Assembly (NCBI RefSeq): GCF_030730945.1
Contig: NZ_JAVAMS010000001.1
Coordinates: 248,001 to 312,000 of the forward strand
DNA length: 64,000 bases
From: Aurantiacibacter poecillastricola
Lineage (GTDB): Bacteria; Pseudomonadota; Alphaproteobacteria; Sphingomonadales; Sphingomonadaceae
Direction: 5' to 3'
Shown: in pieces, positions 35,714 through 46,200 of the stretch
How positions within the stretch are numbered: the stretch's first letter is position 1
Layout of the letters: every line of letters begins with the position of its first letter
Translations under genes and position numbers: made by a program
The notes under the pieces: generated by a model
What the model saw: the letters and a program-made list of their open reading frames with translations, nothing else
Told to the model about the DNA's origin: nothing
Database searches by the model: none

Positions 35714-36934
35714 TCAGGAAAGCGCGGCCTTCAGGTCCTCGGCAAGGTCGGTCCGCTCCCAGGGGAACAGGTCGCCTTCCGCCTTGCGGCCGAAGTGGCC
35801 GTAAGCGGCGGTCTTGGAATAGATCGGCTTGTTGAGGCCGAGATAGGTCCGGATGCCGCGCGGGGTGAGGCCGCCCAGCTTGGAGAGGTTCCGGATCGCG
35901 TCCTCGATCCTGTCGGCTTCCACCGTGCCCGTGCCATGCGTATCGACATAGAGCGACAGCGGTTCGGACACGCCGATGGCATAGGCGATCTGGATGGTGC
36001 AGCGCGTGGCCAACCCGGCGGCCACCACGTTCTTCGCGAGGTGGCGGGTGATATACGCGGCGCTCCGGTCAACCTTGGTCGGGTCCTTGCCGCTGAACGC
36101 GCCGCCGCCATGCGGGGCCGCACCGCCATAGGTATCGACGATGATCTTGCGCCCGGTAAGGCCCGCATCGCCATCGGGGCCACCGATGACGAACTTGCCG
36201 GTGGGGTTGATGTGCCACTTGGTCTCGTTCGACACAAAGCCATCGGGCAGCACGTCGGTCACGACGCCCTTCACATAAGCGTAGAGCTCGTCGCGCTTGG
36301 TGCCCTCGTGATAGCCATCGGTGTGCTGGGTGGAAACCACCACCGCGGTGCAGGCGACCGGCTTGCCGTTCTCGTAGCGCAGCGTCACCTGGCTCTTGGA
36401 ATCGGGCTCGAGGAAGGGGGCCGCTCCGCTCTTGCGGTCGGCGGCCATGCGCTCGAGGATCTTGTGGCTGTAATCGATCGTCGCGGGCATCAGGTCGGGC
36501 GTCTCGTCGCAGGCAAAGCCGAACATGATGCCCTGGTCGCCGGCGCCTTCGTCCTTGTTCGAGCCATCCGTACCGGCATCCACGCCCTGCGCGATGTCAG
36601 CGCTTTGCGGGTGCAGGTGGTTGACGAAGGTGAGGTCGCCCCAGTGGAAACCGGACTGTTCGTAGCCGATGGCTTTCACGGTCTCGCGCACGACCTTCTC
36701 GATCTCGGCCTTGGCGCCGATCACCCAGTCACCCCTGGTATCGATCATGCCCTTGCCGCGCACCTCGCCCGCCAGAACGACATTGTTCGTGGTGGTGAGC
36801 GTCTCGCAGGCAACGCGCGCCTCCGGGTCCTTCGACAGGAACAGGTCGACCACGGCGTCGGAGATTTGGTCCGACACCTTGTCGGGATGGCCTTCGGATA
36901 CGCTTTCGGATGTGAACAGGTATGATTGACGCAT
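35714..36934 (-). CDS. metK: S-adenosylmethionine synthase
   Basis: 406 aa. It has the start [20 protein letters not shown] with the Mg/ATP-binding SEGHPDK motif, [15 protein letters not shown] in the central domain and [19 protein letters not shown] in the K+-binding loop. It makes SAM from methionine and ATP. The start was fixed by homology; a short hairpin GAGG-AAAA-CCTC (36939-36950) lies just before the ATG. It is in the same minus-strand run as lnt, 52 nt downstream of it. Confidence 0.98.
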   Translation of the reverse strand: MRQSYLFTSESVSEGHPDKVSDQISDAVVDLFLSKDPEARVACETLTTTNNVVLAGEVRGKGMIDTRGDWVIGAKAEIEKVVRETVKAIGYEQSGFHWGDLTFVNHLHPQSADIAQGVDAGTDGSNKDEGAGDQGIMFGFACDETPDLMPATIDYSHKILERMAADRKSGAAPFLEPDSKSQVTLRYENGKPVACTAVVVSTQHTDGYHEGTKRDELYAYVKGVVTDVLPDGFVSNETKWHINPTGKFVIGGPDGDAGLTGRKIIVDTYGGAAPHGGGAFSGKDPTKVDRSAAYITRHLAKNVVAAGLATRCTIQIAYAIGVSEPLSLYVDTHGTGTVEADRIEDAIRNLSKLGGLTPRGIRTYLGLNKPIYSKTAAYGHFGRKAEGDLFPWERTDLAEDLKAALS

Positions 36935-36986
36935 TGCGGAGGTTTTCCTCTGGATGCCTTCTAACGGCGTTAACGTATGCGCGGCT

Positions 36987-38579
36987 CTAACGAGCGGCGC
37001 GGGCCCTTGCAACAAAACCGGCGAGAAGCAGCATGCCCGCCCACAGCAGCGGCAGCCAGTTGCCCATGCGGGCGAACAGCGTGGGAGGCGCGGCAGCGGG
37101 CACGTTCGCATCGATCCGGTCGCGCACATGGTTGCCCAGGTGATCGCGCACCACGCCGCGCGAATCGATCACCGCGCTAATGCCGGTGGTGGTGGCGCGC
37201 AGCACGGGCAGGCCTTCCTCGATGGCACGCATCCGCGCCTGCGCAAGGTGCTGTGGCGGTCCGAAGGCGCCGAACCAGCCATCGTTGGAGGGGTTGAAGA
37301 TATAATCGGGGCGATTGCCGCCCTCCGTCACCTCACCCGAGAACACGATTTCGTAGCAGATTTGCACGCCTGCCCGGCCGTGCTCGCCAAGGTCCAGCGT
37401 ACGCGGTCCGGGGCCGGGCCAGAAGTCGATAGAGCCTGCCACCAGCCGCGAGAGGCCAAGCGGCTCCAGTATCTCGCGAAAGGGCAAGTACTCGCCATAG
37501 GGGACGAGATGCGCCTTGGCATAGCCACCCAGCAGTTCCCCCTCGTCCGACACGGCGGTGACGGCGTTTCGCGCACCCAGCGCCCGCATGAAGCCGGCCT
37601 GGTCCGGGCCGATCTCGAGGTCCACCGCGCCTGTCAGCAGCACGCTGCCCGCGCCAACCGTGGCGCCCAGTCGGCGACGCGCATAGGCGGGGCTGCCAAG
37701 CGCGGTGGTGCTGTCGTAATAGCGCTGCGGATAGCCTTCGCGCAGGTAATCCACCATGCCGCTCTCGGGCCACAGCACGATGCGCGGATCGGCGGAATCG
37801 TCGAGACGCGGCGAAAGCTGGGCGAGGCGCTGGAAATTGGCCTCGTAAAATTGCGAGTCGGAGAGGGTTTCCTGCCTGATGTCGGGCTGGGCGATGGTGA
37901 CGCGAAGATCGCTGTCCTCGGCCTCGGGCGCGGGCCAGGCCATGCCTGCCACCAGCAACGCCGCGACCGTTCCGCTCGCCAGCCAGTTGCGCTCCCGCAG
38001 CAGCAGGACCAGCGCGCAGCCCAGGAACACTGCAAGTCCGGACAGCGCATAGGTGCCCATCACCGGGGCTACGCCTGCAAGGCCCGGCCTGTCGAACGGC
38101 CCCAGCAGCACCATGCCAAAGGGATTCCAGGCATAGCCGGTGAAGACCCAGCCGCGCATCCATTCGGTGACGATCCACGCTCCCGCAAAGGCCAGCGCAA
38201 AGCTCCAGCCCGAACTCTGTTTCGCCACCACGCGGGCGACCAGAGCGGCAAGTCCGGGATAAACAGCAAGGTAAAGCGCCAGCAGCGGAACGGCGACCCA
38301 GCCGAGAACGGCGGGCATTTCGGCCTGGTAGGTAAAGGCCGTGGCGATCCAGCTATTGCCGAGCGTGAAATGCGCGACCCCGAACAACCAGCCGAGGCCG
38401 AAGGCGCGCAGCCAGCTCGTCGCCCGGGCAGCCAGCAGTGCGAAGAGGCCAACCGCCAGTAAAGCCACCGGCCACAGGCCGAGCGGCTGGAAACCGATCG
38501 CCGAAAGCAGACCCAGGCCAAGCGCGGCAAGGCGTGGATGCGCGGCGAGCCGGTCTGAAAGCGTGAAGCTGCTGGTCAT
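36987..38579 (-). CDS. lnt: Apolipoprotein N-acyltransferase
   Basis: 530 aa. Six to eight N-terminal membrane helices (residues 10-210) are followed by a nitrilase-like periplasmic domain. The catalytic triad is visible as Glu in IVLWPESG, Lys in [16 protein letters not shown] and Cys in [10 protein letters not shown]. It adds the third acyl chain to lipoproteins. The pairing lnt-metK is common in alphaproteobacteria; trmB, often the next gene, is at 55197 here. Confidence 0.96.
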   Translation of the reverse strand: MTSSFTLSDRLAAHPRLAALGLGLLSAIGFQPLGLWPVALLAVGLFALLAARATSWLRAFGLGWLFGVAHFTLGNSWIATAFTYQAEMPAVLGWVAVPLLALYLAVYPGLAALVARVVAKQSSGWSFALAFAGAWIVTEWMRGWVFTGYAWNPFGMVLLGPFDRPGLAGVAPVMGTYALSGLAVFLGCALVLLLRERNWLASGTVAALLVAGMAWPAPEAEDSDLRVTIAQPDIRQETLSDSQFYEANFQRLAQLSPRLDDSADPRIVLWPESGMVDYLREGYPQRYYDSTTALGSPAYARRRLGATVGAGSVLLTGAVDLEIGPDQAGFMRALGARNAVTAVSDEGELLGGYAKAHLVPYGEYLPFREILEPLGLSRLVAGSIDFWPGPGPRTLDLGEHGRAGVQICYEIVFSGEVTEGGNRPDYIFNPSNDGWFGAFGPPQHLAQARMRAIEEGLPVLRATTTGISAVIDSRGVVRDHLGNHVRDRIDANVPAAAPPTLFARMGNWLPLLWAGMLLLAGFVARARAAR

Positions 38580-38623
38580 CGCTTCCGCGTAGCGTCCGTC
38601 CGTCAGCGTGTCAGGTCAGGACG

Positions 38624-39340
38624 TCAGTTGACCGCTTCCAGCGCCTCTCCGCCGTCGTCTTCATCAGACTGCTTGCGGCGCGAACGCGTGGTCTTGCGAC
38701 GGGGCTTTGCATCCTCGTCATCCTCCGAACCGCGCGCGATGGCGGGTGGAAGCATGTCGGGATCGAGGCTGCCGTCGTCGTTCACCGAATCCTCGCTCTC
38801 CGCATCGGCAATCGGCTTGCGCTTGCGTGCAGCGGGCTTGCGAGCCTTCTTCGGCTTGTCGTCGCGGGTGAAGGGGTTGTCGTCGTCTTCCTGGTCGCCC
38901 TCGGATCCCTCGACGCCCTCTTCGAGCTCGGCGCCGTTGCCGCGGCCCTTGCCACTGTTGCGGTTGCCGCCCTCTGGCCGGCGCGAGCGCGAGCGGCCGT
39001 GCTGCTGCCGATCCTGCTGGTCGTCATCGTCCTCGTCGTCCGAATTGTCCTGCTCGCGGTCGGCGTTGCGCTTGGCCTGCTGCTCGTCCTTCTGCGCCTT
39101 GTTGTCGGCGATGACACGGAAGTAGTGATCCGCGAATTGCAGGTAGTATTCGGTCTGCACCCGGTCGTCGTTCAGCGAGGCCTCGTGGGCCAGCTTCTTG
39201 TATTTCTCCAGCATCTGCGGGGCGTTGCCCCGGGCGCGGGAATCGATCCGGTTGTTCGACTGGTTTCCACCGCCGCCGCCTCCGCCACGATTATTGTTAC
39301 CGCGACCACGACGACGATTGTTGTTTCGATTGCTATTCAA
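38624..39340 (-). CDS. DUF4167 domain protein
   Basis: 238 aa. The N-terminus is Asn/Arg/Gly-rich (MNSNRNNNRRRGRGNNNRGG) and leads into the DUF4167 core: NAPQMLEKYKKLAHEASLNDDRVQTEYYLQFADHYFRVI. The rest is disordered, with charged Asp/Glu and Arg/Lys tracts. The Gly/Arg-rich start suggests nucleic acid binding. The gene sits downstream of prfA/prmC, its usual place in alphaproteobacteria. Confidence 0.92.
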   Translation of the reverse strand: MNSNRNNNRRRGRGNNNRGGGGGGGNQSNNRIDSRARGNAPQMLEKYKKLAHEASLNDDRVQTEYYLQFADHYFRVIADNKAQKDEQQAKRNADREQDNSDDEDDDDQQDRQQHGRSRSRRPEGGNRNSGKGRGNGAELEEGVEGSEGDQEDDDNPFTRDDKPKKARKPAARKRKPIADAESEDSVNDDGSLDPDMLPPAIARGSEDDEDAKPRRKTTRSRRKQSDEDDGGEALEAVN

Positions 39341-39531
39341 GGGAAATTCGCTTCCTCAATCTGGCCTGCGGACCACGCCGCTTCTCGCCATATGCCCCCT
39401 CGTGAAGGCACCCCTCACGAGGTGCTTTTCATCCGTAACCCGCATCCTCGATCGGCGACCGCGTCGCCGCGAAACAGGCAAATTTCGGAGTTCGGCCCAG
39501 CGCCCCGTGCGCTATCGACCTGAGCCAAGAG

Positions 39532-40422
39532 TTAGCTACTCGAATCGCCTTTGCCAACCCTTAATCGCAAAACCAGCGCCCGGTCGCGTCCGCCAAGGTC
39601 TGTGTGCGCGCTCGCGGCAAAGCCATGAGCCCGCGCTATTTCGCCCACCGCCTGCGCCTGGCTGGCACCGATCTCGAGGACGGCGATGCCGCCTTCGGAC
39701 AGCAATTGCGGCAGCTGCGGGATCAGGATGCGGTAGTCGTCGAGCCCCTCCGGCCCGGCGAACAGCGCGCTCGCAGGTTCGTAATCGCGTACATCAGGAT
39801 CGAGCGCTGCCGCGTCTTCCACATAGGGCGGATTGGCGAGGATCAGGTCGAATTGCCCGAGATCGTCTGCCCAGCCGGTCATGGTCCAGTCGCGCTCCTG
39901 CATGCGCGCGCGGCTTGCCAGTTCGAGAGCCTCGGCATTGCGGCGCGCGACCTCCAGAGCGGCAGAGGACGCGTCGACGCCGACGCCGCTGGCAGCGGGA
40001 AGCTCGCTCAGCACTGCCAGCAGCAACGCGCCCGACCCTGTGCCGAGGTCCAGCACGCGGCGCGCACCGGGTGCTGTTTCGAGCGCGGCGCGAACGATGG
40101 TCTCGCTGTCGCCGCGCGGAATCAGTACATCGGGCGAAACCTCGAAATCGAGGCCGAAGAACTCCTGCCTGCCCGTTATGTAGGCGACAGGCTCGCGCGC
40201 CCCGCGGCGCTCGACCAGCGCTGCATAGGTGCCGGGTGCATCGTCCTGCATGCGGCGCAACAGCACGTCGGAGCGCGAAACGCCGAGCGCATGGGCCATC
40301 AGCAATTCGGCGTCGAGGCGGGCGGTATCGCTGGTGGCGGCAAGGCGCTGCGCAGCCTCCCGGATGGCTTCGGAAACTTCTACTCCCGACCGCCCTGAGC
40401 CTGTCGAAGGGCTGCCTTTCAC
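39532..40422 (-). CDS. prmC: Release factor glutamine methyltransferase
   Basis: 296 aa if the GTG at 40422 is used. It has the substrate motif LILANPPYVED, motif I LDLGTGSGALLLAVL and PVAYITGRQEFFGLDF in the N-terminal part. It methylates the GGQ glutamine of release factors, and is downstream of prfA. The 5' end is unusual: codons for SPSTGSGRS come from a dispersed repeat (40394-40469), and no ATG exists near the expected start. The true start could be this GTG or the TTG at 40446. Confidence 0.88.
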   Translation of the reverse strand: MKGSPSTGSGRSGVEVSEAIREAAQRLAATSDTARLDAELLMAHALGVSRSDVLLRRMQDDAPGTYAALVERRGAREPVAYITGRQEFFGLDFEVSPDVLIPRGDSETIVRAALETAPGARRVLDLGTGSGALLLAVLSELPAASGVGVDASSAALEVARRNAEALELASRARMQERDWTMTGWADDLGQFDLILANPPYVEDAAALDPDVRDYEPASALFAGPEGLDDYRILIPQLPQLLSEGGIAVLEIGASQAQAVGEIARAHGFAASAHTDLGGRDRALVLRLRVGKGDSSS

Positions 40423-40469
40423 CTTCCGGCCTTTCGCCCGAAGCAAAGCAGTCCTTCGACAGGCTCAGG
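40394..40469. repeat. Inverted pair of a dispersed 17-bp element at the prmC 5' end
   Basis: CCTGAGCCTGTCGAAGG (40394-40410) and its perfect reverse complement (40453-40469) flank a 42-bp loop. The sequence CCTTCGACAGGCTCAGG is a widely dispersed repeat in sphingomonads. The first arm encodes part of the prmC N-terminus. Confidence 0.85.
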
Positions 40470-40498
40470 ACAGACGGAGTTACGCGCGCCGGGCACTC

Positions 40499-41566
40499 TC
40501 ACGCATCCATCGCGGCGAGCCTCTTGGCCTCGTCCTCGGCGATCAGGGCGTCGACCAGTTCGCCCAGCCCTGCGCCTTCCAGCACTTCCGGCAGCTTGTG
40601 CAGGGTGAGGCCGATGCGGTGGTCGGTCACGCGGCCTTGCGGGAAGTTGTAGGTGCGGATGCGTTCGGAGCGGTCGCCGCTGCCCACCATCGCCTTCCTC
40701 GCCTCGGCCTCGGCACCGTGCGCTTCCTCGCGGCGCTTCTCGAACAGGCGGGCGCGCAGCACCTTCATCGCCTTGTCGCGGTTCTTGTGCTGGCTGCGCT
40801 CGTCCTGCATCGCCACGACAATGCCGGTAGGCACGTGGGTGATGCGCACGGCGGAATCGGTGGTGTTGACGTGCTGCCCGCCCGCGCCGCTGGAGCGGTA
40901 GATGTCGATCCGCAGGTCGTTCTCGTCGATGGAGACATCCACTTCCGTGGGCTCGGGCAGCACCGCCACGGTCGCCGCGCTGGTATGGATGCGCCCGCCG
41001 CTCTCGGTGACGGGCACGCGCTGCACGCGGTGGACGCCGCTTTCGAACTTCAGCTTTGCGAACACGCCGGTGCCGGTGACGTTGGCGACGATCTCCTTGT
41101 AGCCGCCCACATCGGCGGCGGCGACGCTGACCGGCTCGACCTTCCAGCCCTGCTCGGCGGCGTATTTCTCGTACATGCGATAGAGGTCGCCTGCGAACAG
41201 CGCGGCCTCGTCACCGCCGGTGCCGGCGCGGATTTCGAGCATGGCGGGGCGCTGGTCGGCAGCATCGCGTGGCAGCATGGCGATGGCGAGCTGGCGCTCG
41301 GCCTCGGGCAGCTGCTTCTTGAGGCTCGCCAGCTCCTCCTCCGCCATCGCGCGCATTTCGGGATCGGAGAGCATGTCGTTCAGCCCGGCGATCTCCTCGC
41401 GCATGGCGGAGACCTCGGCAGCGATCTTCGCCACCGGCTCCAGCTCGGCATAATCGCGGCTGGCTTGGACGAATTCCTCGCCCTCGAGCTGGCCCGACGC
41501 CATACGCGCCTCGAGCTCGGCAAAGCGATTGGCGATCTGGCGGAGACGTTCGGCTGGGATGGTCAT
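40499..41566 (-). CDS. prfA: Peptide chain release factor 1
   Basis: 355 aa. The GGQ peptidyl hydrolysis motif is in [19 protein letters not shown], and the codon-recognition PxT motif is in [19 protein letters not shown]. It starts at ATG 41566, which overlaps the hisS stop (TGATG). It recognises UAA and UAG. An upstream extension into hisS was rejected. Confidence 0.98.
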   Translation of the reverse strand: MTIPAERLRQIANRFAELEARMASGQLEGEEFVQASRDYAELEPVAKIAAEVSAMREEIAGLNDMLSDPEMRAMAEEELASLKKQLPEAERQLAIAMLPRDAADQRPAMLEIRAGTGGDEAALFAGDLYRMYEKYAAEQGWKVEPVSVAAADVGGYKEIVANVTGTGVFAKLKFESGVHRVQRVPVTESGGRIHTSAATVAVLPEPTEVDVSIDENDLRIDIYRSSGAGGQHVNTTDSAVRITHVPTGIVVAMQDERSQHKNRDKAMKVLRARLFEKRREEAHGAEAEARKAMVGSGDRSERIRTYNFPQGRVTDHRIGLTLHKLPEVLEGAGLGELVDALIAEDEAKRLAAMDA

Positions 41567-42816
41567 CAGTCGAACTGCACCAGGCTCTCGATGGCCGTGT
41601 GCACTTCGCCGCCGTCGCCCATCACCCTGGTCGAGACCTTGTCGTCGGTTACCGGGAACGTCACAAGGACATGCGCCGGAACCTTGCGCGCCTTGTCGAA
41701 GCGCTTGCGGGGCGAGCCGTGAGCGAAGAGTTCCGTCTTCCACCCGGCTTCCCGCAGCTTCTTCACCGTGGCGATGGCGCGCCCCATGCGGGAATCGTCT
41801 TCTAGCACGACGACAGCATCGGCCTCGATCTCGCCCCGTTCCCCTACCAGCATAGCCAGCCGCTCGATCCCCGCGGCCCAGCCGACCGCGGGCGTGGCCG
41901 GTCCGCCCAGCGATGCCATCAGACCATCGTAACGCCCGCCGCCAAGTATGGTGCTCTGCGAACCCAAAGCATCGGCGGCGGCGGTGCCTTCGTCGGGGAT
42001 GAATTCGAAGGCGGTGTGGCGGTAATAGTCAAGCCCGCGCACGAGGCTTTCGGCGCGCTGCCATTTGACGCCCGCTGCATCGAGGCCGCGCGTCACCGCA
42101 TCGAAGAAGCGTTGCGCATCATCGGAAAGGAAAGCGTCGATCTTCGGCGCCTCGGCTACGAACTTGCGGTCGCGCGGGTCCTTGGAATCGAGGATGCGCA
42201 AGGGATTCTTGTCCAGCCGCTCCTGCGAATCCTCGCTCAATTCTCCGCGCACCGCGCCGAAATACTCAACGAGCGCCGCGCGCCAGGCGTCGCGCGTGTC
42301 GGCATCGCCCAGCGTGTTGAGGTGGAGGGTAATCCCCTCAATCCCCAGCTCGCGGATCACCTGGTCGGCCATCGCCAGCAATTCCACATCCGCCTGCGGT
42401 TCGGCGGCGCCGATGATCTCGGCGTCGATCTGGTGGAACTGGCGGTAGCGGCCCTTCTGCGGGCGCTCGTAGCGGAAGACGGGGCCGTGCGTCGCGGCCT
42501 TCAGCGGGGCGTGCTGCTGCCAGCCATTGGTGAGGAAGGCGCGCGCGATCCCGGCCGTGAATTCCGGGCGAAGCGTCAGGCTCTCGCCGCCGCGATCGTC
42601 GAAGGTGTACATTTCCTTCGACACGATATCGGTTGTCTCGCCGATACTCCGGGCGAACACCTCGGTCCGCTCGAACACGGGCATTTCCACGCGGCGGAAG
42701 CGGTAGAGCTTGCGCACGCGCTCGAAGGTTTCGACGACGAAGACGAAGGCCTCCGCATCGGGTCCGAAGATGTCCTGGGTGCCGCGTATCGCTTGCGGCG
42801 TCTTTGGCTTGCTCAT
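41566..42816 (-). CDS. hisS: Histidyl-tRNA synthetase
   Basis: 416 aa. Class II motifs are present: GTQDIFGPD at the start, [14 protein letters not shown] (motif 2 region), [11 protein letters not shown], and [15 protein letters not shown] with [11 protein letters not shown] (motif 3 region). A C-terminal anticodon-binding domain follows. It overlaps prfA by one base, so translation is coupled. Confidence 0.98.
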   Translation of the reverse strand: MSKPKTPQAIRGTQDIFGPDAEAFVFVVETFERVRKLYRFRRVEMPVFERTEVFARSIGETTDIVSKEMYTFDDRGGESLTLRPEFTAGIARAFLTNGWQQHAPLKAATHGPVFRYERPQKGRYRQFHQIDAEIIGAAEPQADVELLAMADQVIRELGIEGITLHLNTLGDADTRDAWRAALVEYFGAVRGELSEDSQERLDKNPLRILDSKDPRDRKFVAEAPKIDAFLSDDAQRFFDAVTRGLDAAGVKWQRAESLVRGLDYYRHTAFEFIPDEGTAAADALGSQSTILGGGRYDGLMASLGGPATPAVGWAAGIERLAMLVGERGEIEADAVVVLEDDSRMGRAIATVKKLREAGWKTELFAHGSPRKRFDKARKVPAHVLVTFPVTDDKVSTRVMGDGGEVHTAIESLVQFD

Positions 42817-42992
42817 GGAGCCGAGCCTCTAGGCCCAGCCCCGCGAAGGCGCAACTCCTCCGCCGTGTATCCTCGCGCGTCCTTTTTTGCGCCGAGTCGC
42901 AATTGCCCCTCGCCTTCATCCCTGCGCTGCGCTAGGCGACCACCGCCTTTCGGGCAGGCGTGCAGACAAACATCCAAGAGGTCACGAATTCC

Positions 42993-43550
42993 ATGCGTAT
43001 CGAACACATTCCGACGGGCGACAATCCGCCGGACAGCCTGAATGTCATCATCGAGGTGCCCACTGGCGGCGAACCGGTGAAATACGAATTCGACAAGCAC
43101 TCCGGCGCGCTGTTCGTGGACCGTATCCTGCACACTCCGATGCGCTATCCGGCCAATTACGGCTTCGTGCCGCACACGCTTTCGCCCGATGGCGACCCGC
43201 TGGACGCGCTGGTGATCGCCCGCTCGCCCTTCATCCCGGGCTGCGTCGTGCGGGCCCGGCCCATCGGCGTGCTGAATCTTGAAGACGAGCATGGCGGCGA
43301 CGAGAAGCTGGTCTGCGTGCCGGTGGACACGACCTTCCCCTATTATTCGGATGTGGCCGAAACGAAGGACCTGCCCAGCATCATCTTCGCGCAGATCGAG
43401 CACTTCTTCACCCACTACAAGGACCTGGAGAAGGAAAAGTGGGTGCGCATTGGCCAGTGGGGCGATGCTGCCGAGGCCAAGCGCATCGTGCTGGAATCGA
43501 TCGAGCGCGCGAAGAACTCGCCCAAGCCGGGCCTCGGCCGTAACGACTAG
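42993..43550 (+). CDS. ppa: Inorganic pyrophosphatase
   Basis: 185 aa, family I. Conserved blocks are KYEFDKHSGALFVDR, MRYPANYGFVPHTL and the metal-binding DGDPLDALV, with a later FFTHYKDLE. The start at 42993 (MRIEHIPTGD) follows an AGAGG site; a longer version from 42960 is less likely. It drives biosynthetic reactions by hydrolysing PPi. Confidence 0.97.
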   Translation: MRIEHIPTGDNPPDSLNVIIEVPTGGEPVKYEFDKHSGALFVDRILHTPMRYPANYGFVPHTLSPDGDPLDALVIARSPFIPGCVVRARPIGVLNLEDEHGGDEKLVCVPVDTTFPYYSDVAETKDLPSIIFAQIEHFFTHYKDLEKEKWVRIGQWGDAAEAKRIVLESIERAKNSPKPGLGRND

Positions 43551-43598
43551 AGCGGGGCGGGACTGCGACGGGCCGCGTCCGGCGCGGTCCCGACCGGG

Positions 43599-44048
43599 CT
43601 AGGCCCGGGTTAGCTCGCAGTGGAGCAGCGCACGCATCTGCTGCACAGCCTGGCTCGCATTCACGTTGAGCAGGAAGCGGATCTCGTCCAGCTCGTCCCG
43701 CAGGCGGATGCGGGTTTCCGTGTCGGGCACGAGGCAGGCCATGCTCCATTCCGGAAAGACCCGCTCCTTCACGCTGACAAGGTCGATCAGCTTGAGGGTG
43801 TGGTGGCGAAAATCCCGGCAGATCAGCTCGAACGTTTCCTCCACCTTCGCGGCCGGCCCCTCCAGGATCTGGATGAACTGGTCTTCCACGAACAGGAGGC
43901 TGCCGGTGATGTCCCGCAGCGCGTTGTTGCGAGCAGCCTTCTCGGCGATATAGCCCGGGTCCAGCCGGGTACGGTCGGTAAATTCCTCCGCGCAATGGCT
44001 GGTGTAGAGCAGGCGCGACAGGCCTCCTTCGTCGAACTGGAAATTCAC
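43599..44048 (-). CDS. BLUF domain blue-light photoreceptor
   Basis: 149 aa: a short form BLUF protein with little beyond the sensor. The flavin-binding residues are in place: Tyr15 in LLYTS, Asn41/42 in ARNNALRDITGSLLF, Gln60 in FIQILEG and Trp101/Met103 in FPEWSMA. It should bind FAD and change hydrogen bonding on blue light. It overlaps the GGDEF/EAL gene by 4 nt (ATGA), so the two are made together, and it probably modulates that enzyme in trans. Confidence 0.93.
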   Translation of the reverse strand: MNFQFDEGGLSRLLYTSHCAEEFTDRTRLDPGYIAEKAARNNALRDITGSLLFVEDQFIQILEGPAAKVEETFELICRDFRHHTLKLIDLVSVKERVFPEWSMACLVPDTETRIRLRDELDEIRFLLNVNASQAVQQMRALLHCELTRA

Positions 44049-46117
44049 ACCGCCTCCTTGCGCGTTTCGGACAATACGAGATCGAGGAAAAGGTCCGAGC
44101 GGATGGGGTGGCTGATCAGGAAGCCCTGCAGGTTGTCGCAGCCATGGCTGGAAACGAAGGCCAGCTGGTCCTGCGTCTCGATGCCCTCCGCCGTGATCTT
44201 CAGGTTAAGGCTCTTGCCCAATTGCGAGATCGCGCGGATGATCGAGGCGCTGCCTTGGTCCGTGGGCAGCTGGCGAACGAAGGACCGGTCGATCTTCAGG
44301 CGGCTGATCGGAAAGCGGTGCAGGTAGCTGAGTGAGGAATAGCCGGTGCCGAAATCGTCCAGCGATATGCGCACGCCCAGATCCCTGATGCCCGAAAGCA
44401 CCTTCATGGCGATCTCGTCATTGCCGATCAGTGCCGTCTCGGTGATTTCCAGTTCGAGCCGGTCGCTCGAAAGCCCGCTCTCCTCGAGCGCCTGGAGCAC
44501 CGTTTGCGGAAGCTTGGGGTCGAGCAGCTGGATCGGCGATATGTTCACCGAAATCGAAATGTCCGAGGGCCAGCCCACGGCATCGCGGCACGCCTGCTTG
44601 AGAACGCCTGCGCCCATGCGCGTAACCAGGCCCAACTCCTCCGCGATGGGAATGAATTCGGATGGCGATACTTCGCCGCGACCCTCGCAGCTCCAGCGCA
44701 GCAGCGCCTCGGCCCCGGTCACATTGCCCGACACGGCATCGATCACTGGCTGGTAGACGACGTTGAACTCGTCGCGCATGCAGGCGCGTCGCAAGTCGGC
44801 CTCGATCAGACGCCGCCGTTCCAGCGCTTCGCCAAGCTCCGCGCGGTAGATGCAGTACTGGCCCTTCCCTTCCTTCTTCGCGGTATAGAGCGCGACATCG
44901 GCTTTCCGGATCAGCTTTTCCGGTCGCGAGGCTTCGGTCGGCGCGAGGACCACGCCAACGCTGGCACCGATCTCCGCGATATGGCCAGTCACGATGAACG
45001 GTCGCTCGATGACCTCGACGATACGCCTGGCCAGCCGCTCCGCGTCCTGCAGGGTGTCGAGGCCGTAGGCGATCACCGCGAATTCGTCGCCCCCCAGGCG
45101 CGCCAGCAGGTCGCCGGATCGCACGGCACTGCGCAGCCGCCCGGCCACCCGGCGCAGCACCTCGTCCCCCACGGGATGGCCGAAGGTATCGTTGATGGAC
45201 TTGAAGCGGTCGAGGTCCACCATCAGGAGCGCGAAGGGCCGGCCATAGCGCTGCAGCCGCGTGCATTCCGCGCCCAGCGCCTTGGAAAAGCCGCGCCGGT
45301 TCACGATCTCCGTCAGCTCGTCATGCAGCGCGATATGTTGCAGCCGGGCCTGGGAATCGATCTGGGCCCTGTTCTCCAGCAGGTGCGTGGAGATGCCCGC
45401 CCCCAGGATCAGCAGCGCGGCAAGGGCTATCGAAATGGCCAGCGCCGTGAAGGCCGCGCTGTCGGCGCCGGAGCTCAACCCTTCGACGGGGGCGACGGCA
45501 AAGGCGGCCATGCCGGTAAAATGCAGGCCCACGATCGCCACGGTGAGGAAGCCCACCGCCCTTGCGATGACGTGCCTTCCGGTGCCGGTCCGGATCTGGT
45601 CTATCACCATCGCGGAGGCCAGTATCGCGATCGCGATCGAGGCAATGACATAGCCCGGCGACCAGCTGACGACGCCGTCCACCCGGTAGGCGAACATGCC
45701 GACATAATGCATGGCGGCTATGGCAAGCCCGATGGTCCCGCCCCCGCACCCGGCCGCGATAAACCGGTTTCGGTGCATGGCCACCACCAGGCCGATCGCG
45801 GTGCCGGCAATGGCGATGAGCGCGGAAACGATCGTCAGGTTACCCGCGAAGGTTACAGGAACGTTCGGCTGGTAGCCCAGCATGGCGATGAAATGGGTCG
45901 CCCAGATTGCCGCGCCGGCCGTCACCGCCGCCAGGAAGCACCAGTAGAAGCGCGAATCGGACTTGTCCTTCAACGTGCGGCGAAACAGCTTTGCCGATAC
46001 GTAGGAGCCTGCAAGGCACATCAGCGCCGCCAGCATCACCAGCAGGATGTCGTGATCCTGCGTAAGGCAGGTGAGAATTCGCAAATCCTGTCTCCATCGG
46101 ATGGAAATGCGATCCAT
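44045..46117 (-). CDS. MHYT-GGDEF-EAL membrane c-di-GMP enzyme
   Basis: 690 aa. The N-terminal membrane part (residues 20-240) has three MHYT-type motifs (ATHFIAML, AMHYVGMF, GLHFTGMA), thought to bind copper and sense oxygen, CO or NO. The GGDEF domain keeps ARLGGDEFAVIA, and the EAL domain keeps EALLRW, ELEITETALIGN and FGTGYSSLSYLHRF, so both cyclase and phosphodiesterase motifs appear intact. It is the first gene of the pair with BLUF. Which activity dominates cannot be read from sequence. Confidence 0.95.
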   Translation of the reverse strand: MDRISIRWRQDLRILTCLTQDHDILLVMLAALMCLAGSYVSAKLFRRTLKDKSDSRFYWCFLAAVTAGAAIWATHFIAMLGYQPNVPVTFAGNLTIVSALIAIAGTAIGLVVAMHRNRFIAAGCGGGTIGLAIAAMHYVGMFAYRVDGVVSWSPGYVIASIAIAILASAMVIDQIRTGTGRHVIARAVGFLTVAIVGLHFTGMAAFAVAPVEGLSSGADSAAFTALAISIALAALLILGAGISTHLLENRAQIDSQARLQHIALHDELTEIVNRRGFSKALGAECTRLQRYGRPFALLMVDLDRFKSINDTFGHPVGDEVLRRVAGRLRSAVRSGDLLARLGGDEFAVIAYGLDTLQDAERLARRIVEVIERPFIVTGHIAEIGASVGVVLAPTEASRPEKLIRKADVALYTAKKEGKGQYCIYRAELGEALERRRLIEADLRRACMRDEFNVVYQPVIDAVSGNVTGAEALLRWSCEGRGEVSPSEFIPIAEELGLVTRMGAGVLKQACRDAVGWPSDISISVNISPIQLLDPKLPQTVLQALEESGLSSDRLELEITETALIGNDEIAMKVLSGIRDLGVRISLDDFGTGYSSLSYLHRFPISRLKIDRSFVRQLPTDQGSASIIRAISQLGKSLNLKITAEGIETQDQLAFVSSHGCDNLQGFLISHPIRSDLFLDLVLSETRKEAV

Positions 46118-46200
46118 CTTCCGGAGGGGTCGTTAGGACAATAGGATAAGCAACAGGTTAAGGATGAACCGGGCTTGAGCGGAAAGCCGCTCCCGCCCGT

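Noticed and set aside
36935..36986. SAM riboswitch upstream of metK
   Set aside because: Only 52 bp separate lnt and metK; a small GAGG-AAAA-CCTC hairpin is visible but no known SAM-riboswitch core was recognised.
39398..39426. Terminator for prmC (CCTCGTGA/TCACGAGG hairpin)
   Set aside because: The T-rich side faces the plus strand, where no gene ends; it is not placed to stop the minus-strand prmC transcript.
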